Part shown: piece after piece, positions 43,554 to 52,534 of the stretch
How positions within the stretch are numbered: the first letter of the stretch is position 1
Layout of the letters: every line of letters starts with the position of its first letter
Source of the DNA: CAZSMC01 sp964607755
Lineage (GTDB): Bacteria > Zhuqueibacterota > Zhuqueibacteria > Residuimicrobiales > Krinioviventaceae
Reading direction: 5' to 3'
DNA: 64,000 nucleotides
Assembly: GCA_964607755.1 (NCBI GenBank)
Contig: CAZSMC010000008.1
Span: 1-64,000 of the forward strand
The notes under the pieces: model-generated
What the model saw: the letters and a program-made list of their open reading frames with translations, nothing else
What the model was told of the DNA's origin: nothing
Database searches by the model: none
Position numbers and translations under genes: made by a program

Positions 43554-45281
43554 CTATTTTTTCCGAATCAATTTTTTCAGATCGTTCCAGCTTCTGGTGT
43601 TGAGCACGTCGTCAGCTTCCAGCCAGCCCCGGCGAGCTTGACCAATGCCAAAGCGCATAAAATCGAGGTCTGAAGTGGTGTGAGCGTCGGTAGAGATGGC
43701 GATTTTGATGCCCATCTCTTTGGCCATCCGGCAATAAGCGTCATTAATATCAAGGCGTTCGGGCTGAGCGTTCAATTCCAGAAAACAGCCGTTGTCTTTT
43801 GCTGCTTTCAACACCGCTTCCAGATCAATTTCATAACCTTCCCGCTCACCAATAAACCGGCCGGTGGGATGCGCGAAAATGTGAAAGTACGGATTTTCCA
43901 TAGCTTTGAGCACGCGTTTGGTTTGTTGGTCCCGCGACAATTTAGTATTGTAATGCATTGCACAAATGACAATGTCAAGTTCCTTGAGAATGTCATCGGA
44001 CAAATCCAGCGAGCCGTCCGGCAGAATATCCACTTCAATAGATTTCAGAATCCGAAAGCCGTTCAGCTTGTCGTTGAGCTTGTCCATTTCTTTAATGTGT
44101 TTTGCCAGGGCTTTCTCGTCCAGCCCGCCAGCCATGCTGACGCGTTTGGAGTGGTCGGTGACCGCAAGGTATTCATAGCCTTTGTCCCTGGCCGCGTTTG
44201 CCATTTCTTCCAATGTGAATTTGCCGTCCGAGGCTTTGGTATGCGATTGCAAATCGCCTTTAATGTCTTCAAGTTCGATCAATTTGGGCAGTCTATTTTT
44301 TTGCGCGGCTTCGATTTCGCCAGAATTTTCCCGTAGTTCCGGAGGAATGTACGGCATACCCACAGACTCGAAAACTTCTTTTTCGGTTTTACCGGCGACC
44401 CGGTCGTCTTCCTTGAAAACGCCGTATTCGTTTATTTTGAGATTCTTTTTCACCCCCATTTTGCGGATGGCAATGTTGTGCGCTTTGGCGCCAGTAAAAT
44501 AGTGCAATGCCGCGCCATAGCCAGCTTCAGGCACAACCCGCAAATCGACCTGTAAGCCGTTGCGCAACACAACCGAGGATTTGGTTTCGCCCTGGGAAAT
44601 CACCCGCTCGACGTCTTCATAATGGACAAATTTTTCCATCACATCCGAACCTTTTTTACAACTGGTGAGGATATCGATATCACCTACAGTTTCCTTGCGC
44701 CGGCGATAGCTGCCTGCAATGTCAATTAGTTTAACGCTTTTAATTTTTTCCAGATATTCTTTTAAAGGTAAAATATATTCTTCGGCAACCACGAGCTTAA
44801 ACCGGCCTTTTTCTCCTTCTTTGTTAAAACGCTCGATCTCGTTAAGGATCTTTTGTTCCGTCTTTTTGCCGAATCCGTCCAGGTTCTGGATTTTATGATC
44901 TTTTGCCGCTTTTTCGAGCTGCGACAGATTTTTGATGTCCAGTTCATCGTACAGCGCCTTGACCCGTTTCGGGCCCAGAGTTTCCATCTTTAACAAGTCG
45001 AGCAGCTCACCCGGCAATTCGGATTTCAGGATCTCGAGCTGCTGTAGCGTGCCGGTCTCGACGATCTCTTTGATCTTGCCGGCGATGTCTTTGCCAATGC
45101 CGGACAACTTTGACAGGTCCTCTCCCTTTTTGACCATATCGGCAACGCTCTGCGACAGTCCGGACACGGTACGCGCAGCATTTTGATAGGCCCGTACCCG
45201 AAACGGGTTTTCGCCCTTGATGTCGAGCATGTCGCCGACCTGATTGAGTACAGTGGCAATATCACTGTTGTGAACTGGCAT
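43554..45281 (-). CDS. polX: PolX-type DNA polymerase with PHP domain
   Basis: A 575-residue family X polymerase. The N-terminal helical 8-kDa domain and HhH motifs (LSGIGKDIAGKIKEIV, LGPKRVKALYDEL) bind DNA; the palm has GSYRRRKETVGDIDIL with catalytic Asp residues, and VDLRVVPEAGYGAAL. The C-terminal PHP domain (DLQSHTKASDGKFTLEEMA, AVTDHSKRV, VDILPDGSLD, HPTGR, STDAHTTSDL) supplies 3'-5' exonuclease or AP-endonuclease activity in known members. Full length; a base-excision repair role is inferred from the family. Confidence 0.95.
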   Translation of the reverse strand: MPVHNSDIATVLNQVGDMLDIKGENPFRVRAYQNAARTVSGLSQSVADMVKKGEDLSKLSGIGKDIAGKIKEIVETGTLQQLEILKSELPGELLDLLKMETLGPKRVKALYDELDIKNLSQLEKAAKDHKIQNLDGFGKKTEQKILNEIERFNKEGEKGRFKLVVAEEYILPLKEYLEKIKSVKLIDIAGSYRRRKETVGDIDILTSCKKGSDVMEKFVHYEDVERVISQGETKSSVVLRNGLQVDLRVVPEAGYGAALHYFTGAKAHNIAIRKMGVKKNLKINEYGVFKEDDRVAGKTEKEVFESVGMPYIPPELRENSGEIEAAQKNRLPKLIELEDIKGDLQSHTKASDGKFTLEEMANAARDKGYEYLAVTDHSKRVSMAGGLDEKALAKHIKEMDKLNDKLNGFRILKSIEVDILPDGSLDLSDDILKELDIVICAMHYNTKLSRDQQTKRVLKAMENPYFHIFAHPTGRFIGEREGYEIDLEAVLKAAKDNGCFLELNAQPERLDINDAYCRMAKEMGIKIAISTDAHTTSDLDFMRFGIGQARRGWLEADDVLNTRSWNDLKKLIRKK

Positions 45282-45376
45282 GATGGATTCACTCCTTTTT
45301 AATTGATCGTTCGACTGTCAGATTTTATCTGATTTTTATTTTTACAAAATGATTTATCGGAATCGATATGCAGATG

Positions 45377-45658
45377 TTATTTTATATACTGCGAAAACCA
45401 CCGGGCGGATTTTTCCGCCACGTCTTCCATAGCGCCAGGTTCTTCGAAGAGATGCGTGGCGCCTTCCACGACCTCGAGTTTTGAATCCTCTGGCAAATGC
45501 TGCAACGCCTCGCGGTTGAGCTGCATGATTTGCGGATNNNNNNNNNNNNNNNNNNNNNNNNNNNNNNNNNNNNNNNNNNNNNNNNNNNNNNNNNNNNNNN
45601 NNNNNNNNNNNNNNNNNNNNNNNNNNNNNNNNNNNNNATTGTTTTCTTGTGCATTCAT
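45377..45658 (-). CDS. dienelactone hydrolase-like protein, interrupted by a sequence gap
   Basis: Only the ends are visible: the first seven residues (MNAQENN) from ATG 45658, preceded by AGGTG, and the last 58 or so (QIMQLNREALQHLP, VVEGATHLFEEPGAMEDVAE, ending SQYIK), with 100 N between. The C-terminal GATHLFEEPGA motif carries the catalytic His of the alpha/beta hydrolases that often accompany, or are fused to, phosphoribosyltransferases. The phosphoribosyltransferase is directly upstream, supporting this. The true length of the gap is unknown; an intact member would be about 210-220 aa. Confidence 0.6.
   Translation of the reverse strand: MNAQENNXXXXXXXXXXXXXXXXXXXXXXXXXXXXXXXXXXPQIMQLNREALQHLPEDSKLEVVEGATHLFEEPGAMEDVAEKSARWFSQYIK
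45538..45637. other. assembly gap (100 N)
   Basis: Exactly 100 N inside the hydrolase gene, a standard placeholder, so the real distance is not known. Confidence 0.98.
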
Positions 45659-45663
45659 ATTAT

Positions 45664-46311
45664 TCACCTGTTTTGTGTTTCTGCTCGTTCAAGATAATCG
45701 CGCACGTCCTGATCACTGAGCTGCGGAAACTCGCGATACCACTGTCCGATAGCCTGGAACGGTTCCGGTGTTGAGAGGCACACGGTCTCATCTGTTATCT
45801 CCTGCAAGGCTTCGCAGGAGGATTTAGGTGCGGTCGGCACGGCAACAATGAGCTTTTCCGGATTTTTGCTTTGCACCGCTTTGACCGCTGCTTTCATGGT
45901 GGCGCCAGTGGCAATGCCGTCGTCCACGAGAATGACGATGAAACCGCTCAGGTCCGGGAACGGCCGGTCGCCGCGATATTCTTGCTCACGGCGTTTGAGT
46001 TCTTTTTGTTCTTCTTTGATAACGCTGTCGATTTTATCTCTGGTGATGTGCAGCGTTTTGACAACATCGTCGTTCATGGCAGTAATGCCGCCGGAAGAAA
46101 TAGCGCCCATGGCCAGCTCCGGCTGCATGGGAGCCCCCAGTTTGCGCACCAGAAAAACATCGAGCTTGGCATTGATGGCTCGAGCGATTTCATAGCCAAT
46201 GGGCAGACCTCCGCGAGGCAGCGCCAGGACAATGACATTGTCATTTTCCTTGAATTTCAGCAGTTTCTCAGCCAGCATTTGCCCGGCTTGTTTTCTGTCA
46301 TCGAATATCAT
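45664..46311 (-). CDS. phosphoribosyltransferase-family protein
   Basis: A 215-residue PRTase-fold protein: N-terminal FDDRKQAGQMLAEKLLKFK, ALPRGGLPIGYEIARAINA, and the PRPP-binding motif VILVDDGIATGATMKAAV. The hood region with KLGAPMQPELAMGAISSGG is typical of the group that occurs with dienelactone hydrolase domains. The substrate is unknown. It lies 5 nt upstream of the hydrolase gene (its TGA overlaps a GTG of that gene), so they are co-translated. Confidence 0.85.
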   Translation of the reverse strand: MIFDDRKQAGQMLAEKLLKFKENDNVIVLALPRGGLPIGYEIARAINAKLDVFLVRKLGAPMQPELAMGAISSGGITAMNDDVVKTLHITRDKIDSVIKEEQKELKRREQEYRGDRPFPDLSGFIVILVDDGIATGATMKAAVKAVQSKNPEKLIVAVPTAPKSSCEALQEITDETVCLSTPEPFQAIGQWYREFPQLSDQDVRDYLERAETQNR

Positions 46312-46675
46312 TAAACTTTCTCCTTTTTAAACAGCGCATTTAAAATCGATTCAATTCATTTGGATGTTCTATTTATAATAACAAGTTTTTAATCTTATTT
46401 ATCCATATATTTTAAATTGTTTGTAAGAGGGGAATAATAACGCAGCGTCGCAAAACGAAAAACATGGTACACTGATGGAAGGACGCGGACGGATATTCAC
46501 GGATTGTTTTTATGTTGAAATCTCTTTGCATCCGGGCTTTGTAGTGGACGTAAGCTCACATAGAATTAATAGCCGGAATGGACAGAGCGGTGCTGGAATG
46601 TAAGATGATCTCAGCCAATTTATTTAAAAAAGGCAAAGAAAATTTATCCTCATTGCGCATTTTTATCATGCACTT

Positions 46676-46925
46676 CATTGCCACACGCGCTCCATTGCCA
46701 CGCGCTCCATTGCCACGCGCTCCATTGCCACGCGCTCCATTGCCACGCGCTNNNNNNNNNNNNNNNNNNNNNNNNNNNNNNNNNNNNNNNNNNNNNNNNN
46801 NNNNNNNNNNNNNNNNNNNNNNNNNNNNNNNNNNNNNNNNNNNNNNNNNNNGCCACGCGCTCCATTGCCACGCGCTCCATTGCCACGCGCTCCATTGCCA
46901 CGCGCTCCATTGCCACGCGCTTTAG
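46676..46925. repeat. 15-bp tandem repeat (GCCACGCGCTCCATT) around an assembly gap
   Basis: At least four units left (about 46692-46751) and four right (46852-46920) of the 100-N gap, in register with GCCACGCGCTCCATT. The last unit runs into CCACGCGCTTTAGCGCGTGG, so the repeat is the left arm of that hairpin plus a spacer. The array caused the assembly break, and its true copy number is unknown. Confidence 0.9.
46752..46851. other. assembly gap (100 N)
   Basis: Exactly 100 N, flanked on both sides by the same tandem repeat. Confidence 0.98.
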
Positions 46926-46965
46926 CGCGTGGTTCAGATTCCGAACCATCAGGGGCTTTAGCCCC
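46913..46965. repeat. composite hairpin repeat, copy 1
   Basis: Three consecutive stems: CCACGCGCTTTAGCGCGTGG (46913-46932), GGTTC/GAACC (46931-46947) and GGGGCTTTAGCCCC (46952-46965). All 53 bases recur at 47148-47200. The CTTTAG centre links it to the palindromes at 7897-7983. Confidence 0.85.
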
Positions 46966-47147
46966 CGGACGCAAGAGCACCCGGCCTGCATTCCGCCGCA
47001 GGAGCGACGGAACAAGCATAGCCACGCGCGCTTTGTTGCCAGGCGCTTGTTGCCACATGTGTTTTCCTGCCAGGCGCTTTTTGTCATTCGCTCCATAACC
47101 ACGCGCGCATTTTTACCATGCATTTCATTGCCACACGCGCTTCATTG

Positions 47148-47200
47148 CCACGCGCTTTAGCGCGTGGTTCAGATTCCGAACCATCAGGGGCTTTAGCCCC
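47148..47200. repeat. composite hairpin repeat, copy 2
   Basis: Identical over 53 bases to 46913-46965, 235 nt away. The final stem ends 80 nt before the C5-epimerase-like gene. Confidence 0.85.
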
Positions 47201-47280
47201 GCTTTTAACTCTCGATCTTGCACATCATGGAAAATATTTGTATTTTTGATAGCTATGAAAAATCTATCAGAATGTGATCC

Positions 47281-48144
47281 GTGAATACCAGGCCGTTTAT
47301 ATATCCTGTCGATTGGCAGGGGCTGGAATCCTTTAATTATCATATCGATCAAAATGGTGTTCCCCGCGTGGATTATGGTGGCGATCTTGGGCTGCAATAT
47401 GCACCCATCACTATTGCTCAGTACGGTTTGCACCATATGACGCAGTGGGCACAATCTGGCAGCATCGATTCACAAACCAAAGCCCTTGCCTGTTGCCAAT
47501 GGCTGCTGGAAAACGGACAGTCCCGGGACCATGATTCGTTTGTCTGGATTTATGACTATGGATTTGATTTTTATGGCCCTGAACCACCCTGGATTTCCGC
47601 CATGGCACAGGGCGAAGCGGTCTCTTTGTTGTTACGGGCTTTTTGGTTAAAGAAAAAAAAAGATTATCTTGACGCATGTCACGAGGCAGTCAAGCCGTTT
47701 TATCATTCTATAGATGACGGCGGCGTTGTGGACAAACTTTACAATTCTTTGGTGTTTGAAGAATATCCAACCGATCCGCCATCACATGTGCTAAATGGTC
47801 ACATTTTTGCGCTGATTGGAGCTTACGAGTATGCCTGCTTTACCGGGAATCAAAGAATGATTGAGATTTATAGCAAGGGATTGAGCACGCTGGAAAATCA
47901 CTGGCATCTGTGGGATGTCGGTTTTTGGACGCGATATGATTTGTATCCTGTGCAGCGATTGGCTTCTATCATGTACCAGCGTTTACATGTGCGACAAATG
48001 CGTACTGTTGCCACTCTTTTTAAAAAACCTGTTTTGCACAGGGTGGCGAAAAGATGGCACCGAATGATCAATCCTATAAACATGAGTCTATGGGCGGCGA
48101 CGAAATCGTTAGAAAAGTGGAAACTGCGGCGAGGGCGCCATTGA
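47281..48144 (+). CDS. D-glucuronyl C5-epimerase-like protein
   Basis: A 287-residue protein matching the C-terminal (alpha/alpha-barrel) domain of D-glucuronyl C5-epimerases: PWISAMAQGEAVSLLLRAF, EEYPTDPPSHVLNGHIFALI, WTRYDLYP and IMYQRLHVRQM. These enzymes flip glucuronate to iduronate in heparan-type chains; bacterial members act on uronate-containing polysaccharides. No signal peptide is seen from the GTG start at 47281, so it may act inside the cell or its N-terminus may be incompletely defined. It leads the operon with the glycosyltransferase (4-nt overlap), suggesting both work on one glycan. Confidence 0.82.
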   Translation: MNTRPFIYPVDWQGLESFNYHIDQNGVPRVDYGGDLGLQYAPITIAQYGLHHMTQWAQSGSIDSQTKALACCQWLLENGQSRDHDSFVWIYDYGFDFYGPEPPWISAMAQGEAVSLLLRAFWLKKKKDYLDACHEAVKPFYHSIDDGGVVDKLYNSLVFEEYPTDPPSHVLNGHIFALIGAYEYACFTGNQRMIEIYSKGLSTLENHWHLWDVGFWTRYDLYPVQRLASIMYQRLHVRQMRTVATLFKKPVLHRVAKRWHRMINPINMSLWAATKSLEKWKLRRGRH

Positions 48145-49412
48145 AAAAAATCCTCATGGTAGCGTATTATTTTCCACCTCTGGGTATGGGTGGCACACAA
48201 CGGCCAGCCAAATTTGCCAGGTATTTACCGGAATTTGGTTGGCAGCCAACTGTTATCACTGTCAAACCGATTGCCTACTGGGCCCAGGATCAGTCACAAT
48301 TGGACGAGCTAAAGCACGTCCGAATTATCCGCACCGAATCATTGGACCCGCAACGGATGTTAGCTCGATTTAACAAATCGGATACGGCTGGTCAAGACAG
48401 GCAACTTGCTGGCCGCGGAGTTCTGAATCAGTTCAACAAAAAGCTAGTGCCGTTTTTTCTCATACCAGACAGCAAGATTTTGTGGAAACAGGGCGTTATT
48501 CACAAGGTTGCACAACTTTTACGACAGGAACATTTTGATGCGCTTTATACCACATCTCCTCCCCATTCTGTGCATTTAATTGGCAGGATTTTAGCAAATA
48601 GGTTCGGCTTGAAATGGATCGTTGATTTCAGGGACAGTTGGGCTGGTGGTGTGGTCGTTCACGAACCGACAAAAATCCACCGGCTATGTAATCAAAAATT
48701 GCAGCAGCGCGCCTTAAACTCGGCAGATAAAGTTATTGCCGTTTCTGAGGGAATTGCCAGGCAGTTAAAGAAAAATTTTTATGCTTCCAAAGTTCATGTT
48801 ATCACCAACGGTTTTGATCCTGCTGATTTTCCTGAATCTGAAAAATCAGAAAAGTTCACCTTTTGTCATTGCGGATCAATTACCCGTTTTAGTCATCCGG
48901 ATTTCTTTTTGCAAGCTGTTGCAAAATTTTTCAAGGAATATCCAAAGCTTAAAAAAACGGTTCGTTTTCAATTTGTCGGTTACGATGCGCTTGGTACATT
49001 TATGGAAACCGTGGAACGTTTGCAGCTTTCCGACGTGATAGAACATTTGGGGTATCAACCCCATCATCGCGCTTTAAAATATGTTGTCCAGGCCGGCGCC
49101 CTGGTGTTGATTGCCCGTAGTCATGATAATGCACATTTTATTCCAGGCAAAGTATTCGAATATATCGGTGCACGCAAACCTATTCTGGCGATGAGTAACG
49201 TGCCGGATACATTGCATTTACTGCGATCCTATCCGGCAGCCATTTTTGCTGCGCCTGAAGATGTCAATGCCATTGTGCAGGCAATGAATGAAATAGTAAA
49301 TCAACATATATCATTAAAACGAGAAGATGAGAATTTCGTAAACCGATTCAACAGAAAATTTCAGACTCGAGAGCTTGCTCAATTACTGGATGATATGTTA
49401 GCGGAGAGGTAA
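48141..49412 (+). CDS. glycosyltransferase (GT4-like, GT-B fold)
   Basis: A 423-residue GT-B enzyme: N-terminal KKILMVAYYFPPLGMGGTQR, ARYLPEFGWQPTVITV, TTSPPHSVHLIGRIL, VDFRDSWAG (donor-domain entry), ADKVIAVSEGIARQL, VITNGFDP and the late FVGYDALG and FIPGKVFEYIGARKPILA. The donor sugar is unknown. TTG at 48141 is chosen as start: GAGGG lies 6 nt upstream, and TTG overlaps the epimerase stop (ATTGA). The frame is also open from ATG 48054, but that would overlap the epimerase by 91 nt. Confidence 0.85.
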   Translation: MKKILMVAYYFPPLGMGGTQRPAKFARYLPEFGWQPTVITVKPIAYWAQDQSQLDELKHVRIIRTESLDPQRMLARFNKSDTAGQDRQLAGRGVLNQFNKKLVPFFLIPDSKILWKQGVIHKVAQLLRQEHFDALYTTSPPHSVHLIGRILANRFGLKWIVDFRDSWAGGVVVHEPTKIHRLCNQKLQQRALNSADKVIAVSEGIARQLKKNFYASKVHVITNGFDPADFPESEKSEKFTFCHCGSITRFSHPDFFLQAVAKFFKEYPKLKKTVRFQFVGYDALGTFMETVERLQLSDVIEHLGYQPHHRALKYVVQAGALVLIARSHDNAHFIPGKVFEYIGARKPILAMSNVPDTLHLLRSYPAAIFAAPEDVNAIVQAMNEIVNQHISLKREDENFVNRFNRKFQTRELAQLLDDMLAER

Positions 49413-49416
49413 GATC

Positions 49417-51585
49417 ATAAAGTATTTTTTCACAATTATTCTCTATTTTTTTAGCATTTCGAGTTGGCTGTTTCAGGAATGCCGGGCAGCAGATTATCTA
49501 TGGCCTACCGATGCCAGTCATGCTTTGACATCTTCGTTTGCCGAATCCAGGAACGGACGTTTTCATGCCGGAATTGATATTAAAACCTGGGGGCAAACCG
49601 GTTATAAAGTCTTTGCTGTTGGCGATGGATTTATTTCCCGTATTCGGGTGTCTCCGTTCGGCTACGGTCGGGCACTTTATTTGACCCTGGACACCGGCGA
49701 GCATGTGGTCTATGGACATTTGAAATCTTTTACTCCAGAAATTACAAAGTATGTAAAATCGCAACAGCAAAAAGAAAACCGGTTTGCTGTGAATCTTTAT
49801 CCGCAAAATTCGCAATTCCCGGTAAAAAAAGGAGAGCTTATCGGCTATACCGGTGACACCGGGGTGGGATTTCCTCATCTTCATTTTGAAATGCGAGACC
49901 CGTCGCACCGGCCGATTAATCCGCATTCCTGCGGTTTCCGTGTTGAGGACGAGTTGGCGCCTTTTATTACCAAAGTCCAGATCATGCCAATGGACGCTCT
50001 GTCAACAGTTAACCGCGATGTCAGGCCGATTGTGTTGTGGCCGGTAGATATGGGCAATCACCGTTACCGGATCGATAAAACAGTCGAGGTGAGCGGACGG
50101 ATTTCTTTCAGCGTGTCCGCTTATGACCAGATGGGTGATATCCCGAACAAGTTTGGCACATATCTTAATGAACTTTATATAAATGATAAACTCATTTTCC
50201 GTGCCAAATATGACAGGTTTAGTTATTCACAAAACAATCATTTCAATCTCGACCGCGACTACCGGCAACGCGTGAACGGCAACGGTTATTTCTACAATCT
50301 GTTTCGCGATTACGGCAATCAGTTGTTTTTTTACCCCAACCGAAATGTGTATTACGGTGTTGTTGATTTTAATCAATCGCCTTTGCTAAATCATAATGTT
50401 CAAAAAATCCTCGACTCTGTTCTGGAGATTCCATCTGGAGTTGTTTCTCTTGAAAGCGGTGAACATCAATATCGTATTATAGTAAGTGACTATTGGGGAA
50501 ATGCAGCCATTGTCACGGGAAAAGTCAAAGTACCTAACGACGAATTATATTTTAATTATAATTCAGAATCAATGTCTCTGGATTCAATAACAGCAGCGTC
50601 AACTCGCTTTGCAGGAGATGATGGAAATTATAAAATCGAAACATCCACGGACAGTTCCGGTTCGCCGCCTGTAGAGATGGTTGCAGAGTATTATGACCGT
50701 TATGCTCGTCTGGCATTTTTCGCCAATATTCCGATTTATCATTTAAAGGTAACCGGTTGGCTACCCACAGGCAAACAGTATGTCGTTCCTCTTGTTAAGA
50801 AAAAAGGCAGGTATGTGGGTGCCTGGCCTCTGTCTGCTCAGGAAGACGGTCCGGTTCCGCTTCGGCTTTTTTACAACAATCAAAATGGGGAGAATATTAT
50901 CCAAAACGAATGGCTCGATTTCACCACAGTGCCAAAAGGAGCGGTGAAAAGCGTGACCACAAAAGATGAAAAGTGTCGGGTCTTATTTTCTTCCAATTCA
51001 TTGTTTAAAGATTATTACGTACGTACACAGTTCAAAGACAACGATCCTGATATCGATGGACTTTTCGGTCACATTTATGAATTATTCCCGAACGATGTGC
51101 CTATGGACAAAGGTGCCACTTTGACAATCCAGTATCCCGAGGATGCACCTTATCCGGACAAGCTGGCGATCTATTCTTTATGGCGCAATAAACTCCGATT
51201 TGCTGGTCATAAAAATGACTTTGGTAATCACTCTTTGACTGCTCACATTGGAAGTCTGGGAGCATATTGCGTGGCACAGGATACCACACCGCCGGTGATT
51301 TTGGCGTTATCACCATCGGATGGCGCACGGATTTCTACCACCCGGCCTCAGCTTCGGGCAGTGTTTGAAGACGAGTGGTCCGGAATTGCCGGCGAGCAAA
51401 ATCGTGTTTTGAAATTAGATGGCGAAAAAGTGATTGCTGAATATGATCCTGAAAAATTATTGTTGTTTTACAATCCGGATACTTCTCTGAGTCCAGGGAA
51501 GCATAGCGTTGAAATTCATGTTACAGATAGATGCAATAATACAACAAAAAGATCCCACACATTTTGGATAAATAAAGAGCGTTAA
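49417..51585 (+). CDS. M23 family metallopeptidase with signal peptide (non-standard start)
   Basis: About 722 residues: signal peptide (YFFTIILYFFSISSWLFQ), then an N-terminal M23 domain with RFHAGIDIKT (zinc ligands His and Asp), HVVYGHLKSF and FPHLHFEMRD (catalytic and third zinc His), so it should be active on peptidoglycan or another glycine-type bond. A long beta-rich C-terminal part follows, with an Ig-like end (PPVILALSPSDGARI). No ATG, GTG or TTG exists between the frame's opening stop (49399-49401) and TTG 49525, which would remove the signal and part of the domain. ATA 49417 or ATC 49414 after GGAGAGG is proposed. It follows the glycosyltransferase by 4 nt. Confidence 0.82.
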   Translation: MKYFFTIILYFFSISSWLFQECRAADYLWPTDASHALTSSFAESRNGRFHAGIDIKTWGQTGYKVFAVGDGFISRIRVSPFGYGRALYLTLDTGEHVVYGHLKSFTPEITKYVKSQQQKENRFAVNLYPQNSQFPVKKGELIGYTGDTGVGFPHLHFEMRDPSHRPINPHSCGFRVEDELAPFITKVQIMPMDALSTVNRDVRPIVLWPVDMGNHRYRIDKTVEVSGRISFSVSAYDQMGDIPNKFGTYLNELYINDKLIFRAKYDRFSYSQNNHFNLDRDYRQRVNGNGYFYNLFRDYGNQLFFYPNRNVYYGVVDFNQSPLLNHNVQKILDSVLEIPSGVVSLESGEHQYRIIVSDYWGNAAIVTGKVKVPNDELYFNYNSESMSLDSITAASTRFAGDDGNYKIETSTDSSGSPPVEMVAEYYDRYARLAFFANIPIYHLKVTGWLPTGKQYVVPLVKKKGRYVGAWPLSAQEDGPVPLRLFYNNQNGENIIQNEWLDFTTVPKGAVKSVTTKDEKCRVLFSSNSLFKDYYVRTQFKDNDPDIDGLFGHIYELFPNDVPMDKGATLTIQYPEDAPYPDKLAIYSLWRNKLRFAGHKNDFGNHSLTAHIGSLGAYCVAQDTTPPVILALSPSDGARISTTRPQLRAVFEDEWSGIAGEQNRVLKLDGEKVIAEYDPEKLLLFYNPDTSLSPGKHSVEIHVTDRCNNTTKRSHTFWINKER

Positions 51586-52245
51586 ATGATACCTTTCAAA
51601 GATGATAATCCCACGCCCACTTTTCCGGTGGTTACGCTGACGCTTGTTGCTGTAAATGTGCTTGTGTTTTTTCATCAACTGGGGATGCCACAGGATGAGC
51701 TGAGGGAATTGGTTTATACTTACGGGGCTGTTCCGGAATTGATTGTGCGAGGTCAAAATCTGCATGCAGTCTTTACATCCATGTTTTTACACGGCGGATT
51801 AATGCATCTGCTGGGCAACATGCTTTTTATGTGGATTTTTGCAGATAATATCGAGCATCTCACAGGTCATGGGCGTTTCATTGTTTTTTATTTAATCTGC
51901 GGAGTCATTGCGTTTTTGACACATTTTTTCATGGCGCCGCTTTCCCAGCAGCCAATGATCGGTGCAAGCGGGGCTATATCCGGTGTGTTAGGCGCGTATG
52001 CCCTTCGCTTCCCCAGAGCACGGGTGCACGTTATTTGGATTCTGTTCATTTTTATCAGCATAGACCGCATTCCCGCGGTTATTGTTCTTGGATTGTGGTT
52101 TCTGTTTCAAATCATGAACGCTGTCGTGTCCCAGGGAACCGGCGGCGGAGTGGCCTGGTATGCACACATTGGCGGATTCATTGGCGGATTTTTGCTGATC
52201 AAACTTTTTGAAAAACGTCGCGTCGTTGTTTATTATGATCGTTAA
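51586..52245 (+). CDS. rhomboid-family intramembrane serine protease
   Basis: A 219-residue protein with six membrane helices. Catalytic Ser in GASGAISGVLGAYAL, catalytic His in HIGGFIGGFLL, and the oxyanion-side HGGLMHLLGNMLFMW motif are all present. Starts at the base after the M23 stop (TAA ATG), so translation is probably coupled. The substrate is unknown; a single-pass membrane protein of the same envelope system is a reasonable guess. Confidence 0.92.
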   Translation: MIPFKDDNPTPTFPVVTLTLVAVNVLVFFHQLGMPQDELRELVYTYGAVPELIVRGQNLHAVFTSMFLHGGLMHLLGNMLFMWIFADNIEHLTGHGRFIVFYLICGVIAFLTHFFMAPLSQQPMIGASGAISGVLGAYALRFPRARVHVIWILFIFISIDRIPAVIVLGLWFLFQIMNAVVSQGTGGGVAWYAHIGGFIGGFLLIKLFEKRRVVVYYDR

Positions 52246-52505
52246 TATGTGAACGTTTGTTCTCTTTATTCTATCAGGTAATATCTGATGAGTAACACTA
52301 TAGTTCCCCGGAGAGCAATAATTGTCAAGAGAAAACTCAGAAACAATGCCAACAATGAGCCGCTGAATGAATTTGAATTATTTGTTAAAATCCAATTAAA
52401 TAGCACTTTATAAACTTATTCCACCATCAGGTTGCGACCCATTGTTACACACATTCGAGTATCTACCCCTATTGTAAATGTAGTACAAGAAAATTAAAAA
52501 ATAAC

Positions 52506-52534
52506 TTGACAAATATGTACATATATGCTATATT
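52506..52534 (+). promoter_or_regulatory. lexA promoter
   Basis: TTGACA (52506-52511), 17 nt, TATATT (52529-52534): near-consensus sigma70 type. The 12-bp palindrome ATATGTACATAT (52513-52524) sits in its spacer. Confidence 0.8.

Larger units (their letters stand above)
46312..47280. other. gene-free region rich in repeats, with an assembly gap
   Basis: 969 nt with no supported gene. It holds tandem 15-bp repeats, a 100-N gap, two identical 53-bp composite hairpins, and degenerate copies (GCCAGGCGC, GCCACATGTG) between them. Apparent reading frames here are periodic peptides created by the repeat and are not genes. Confidence 0.85.

Noticed and set aside
46676..46925. CRISPR-like array
   Set aside because: Units are 15 bp and contiguous with no unique spacers, and no cas genes are present.
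46578..47160. Long open frames on both strands with periodic His-Ala-Leu or Met-Glu-Arg peptides
   Set aside because: They are translations of the 15-bp tandem repeat (length divisible by 3 keeps all frames open) and run through the N gap.
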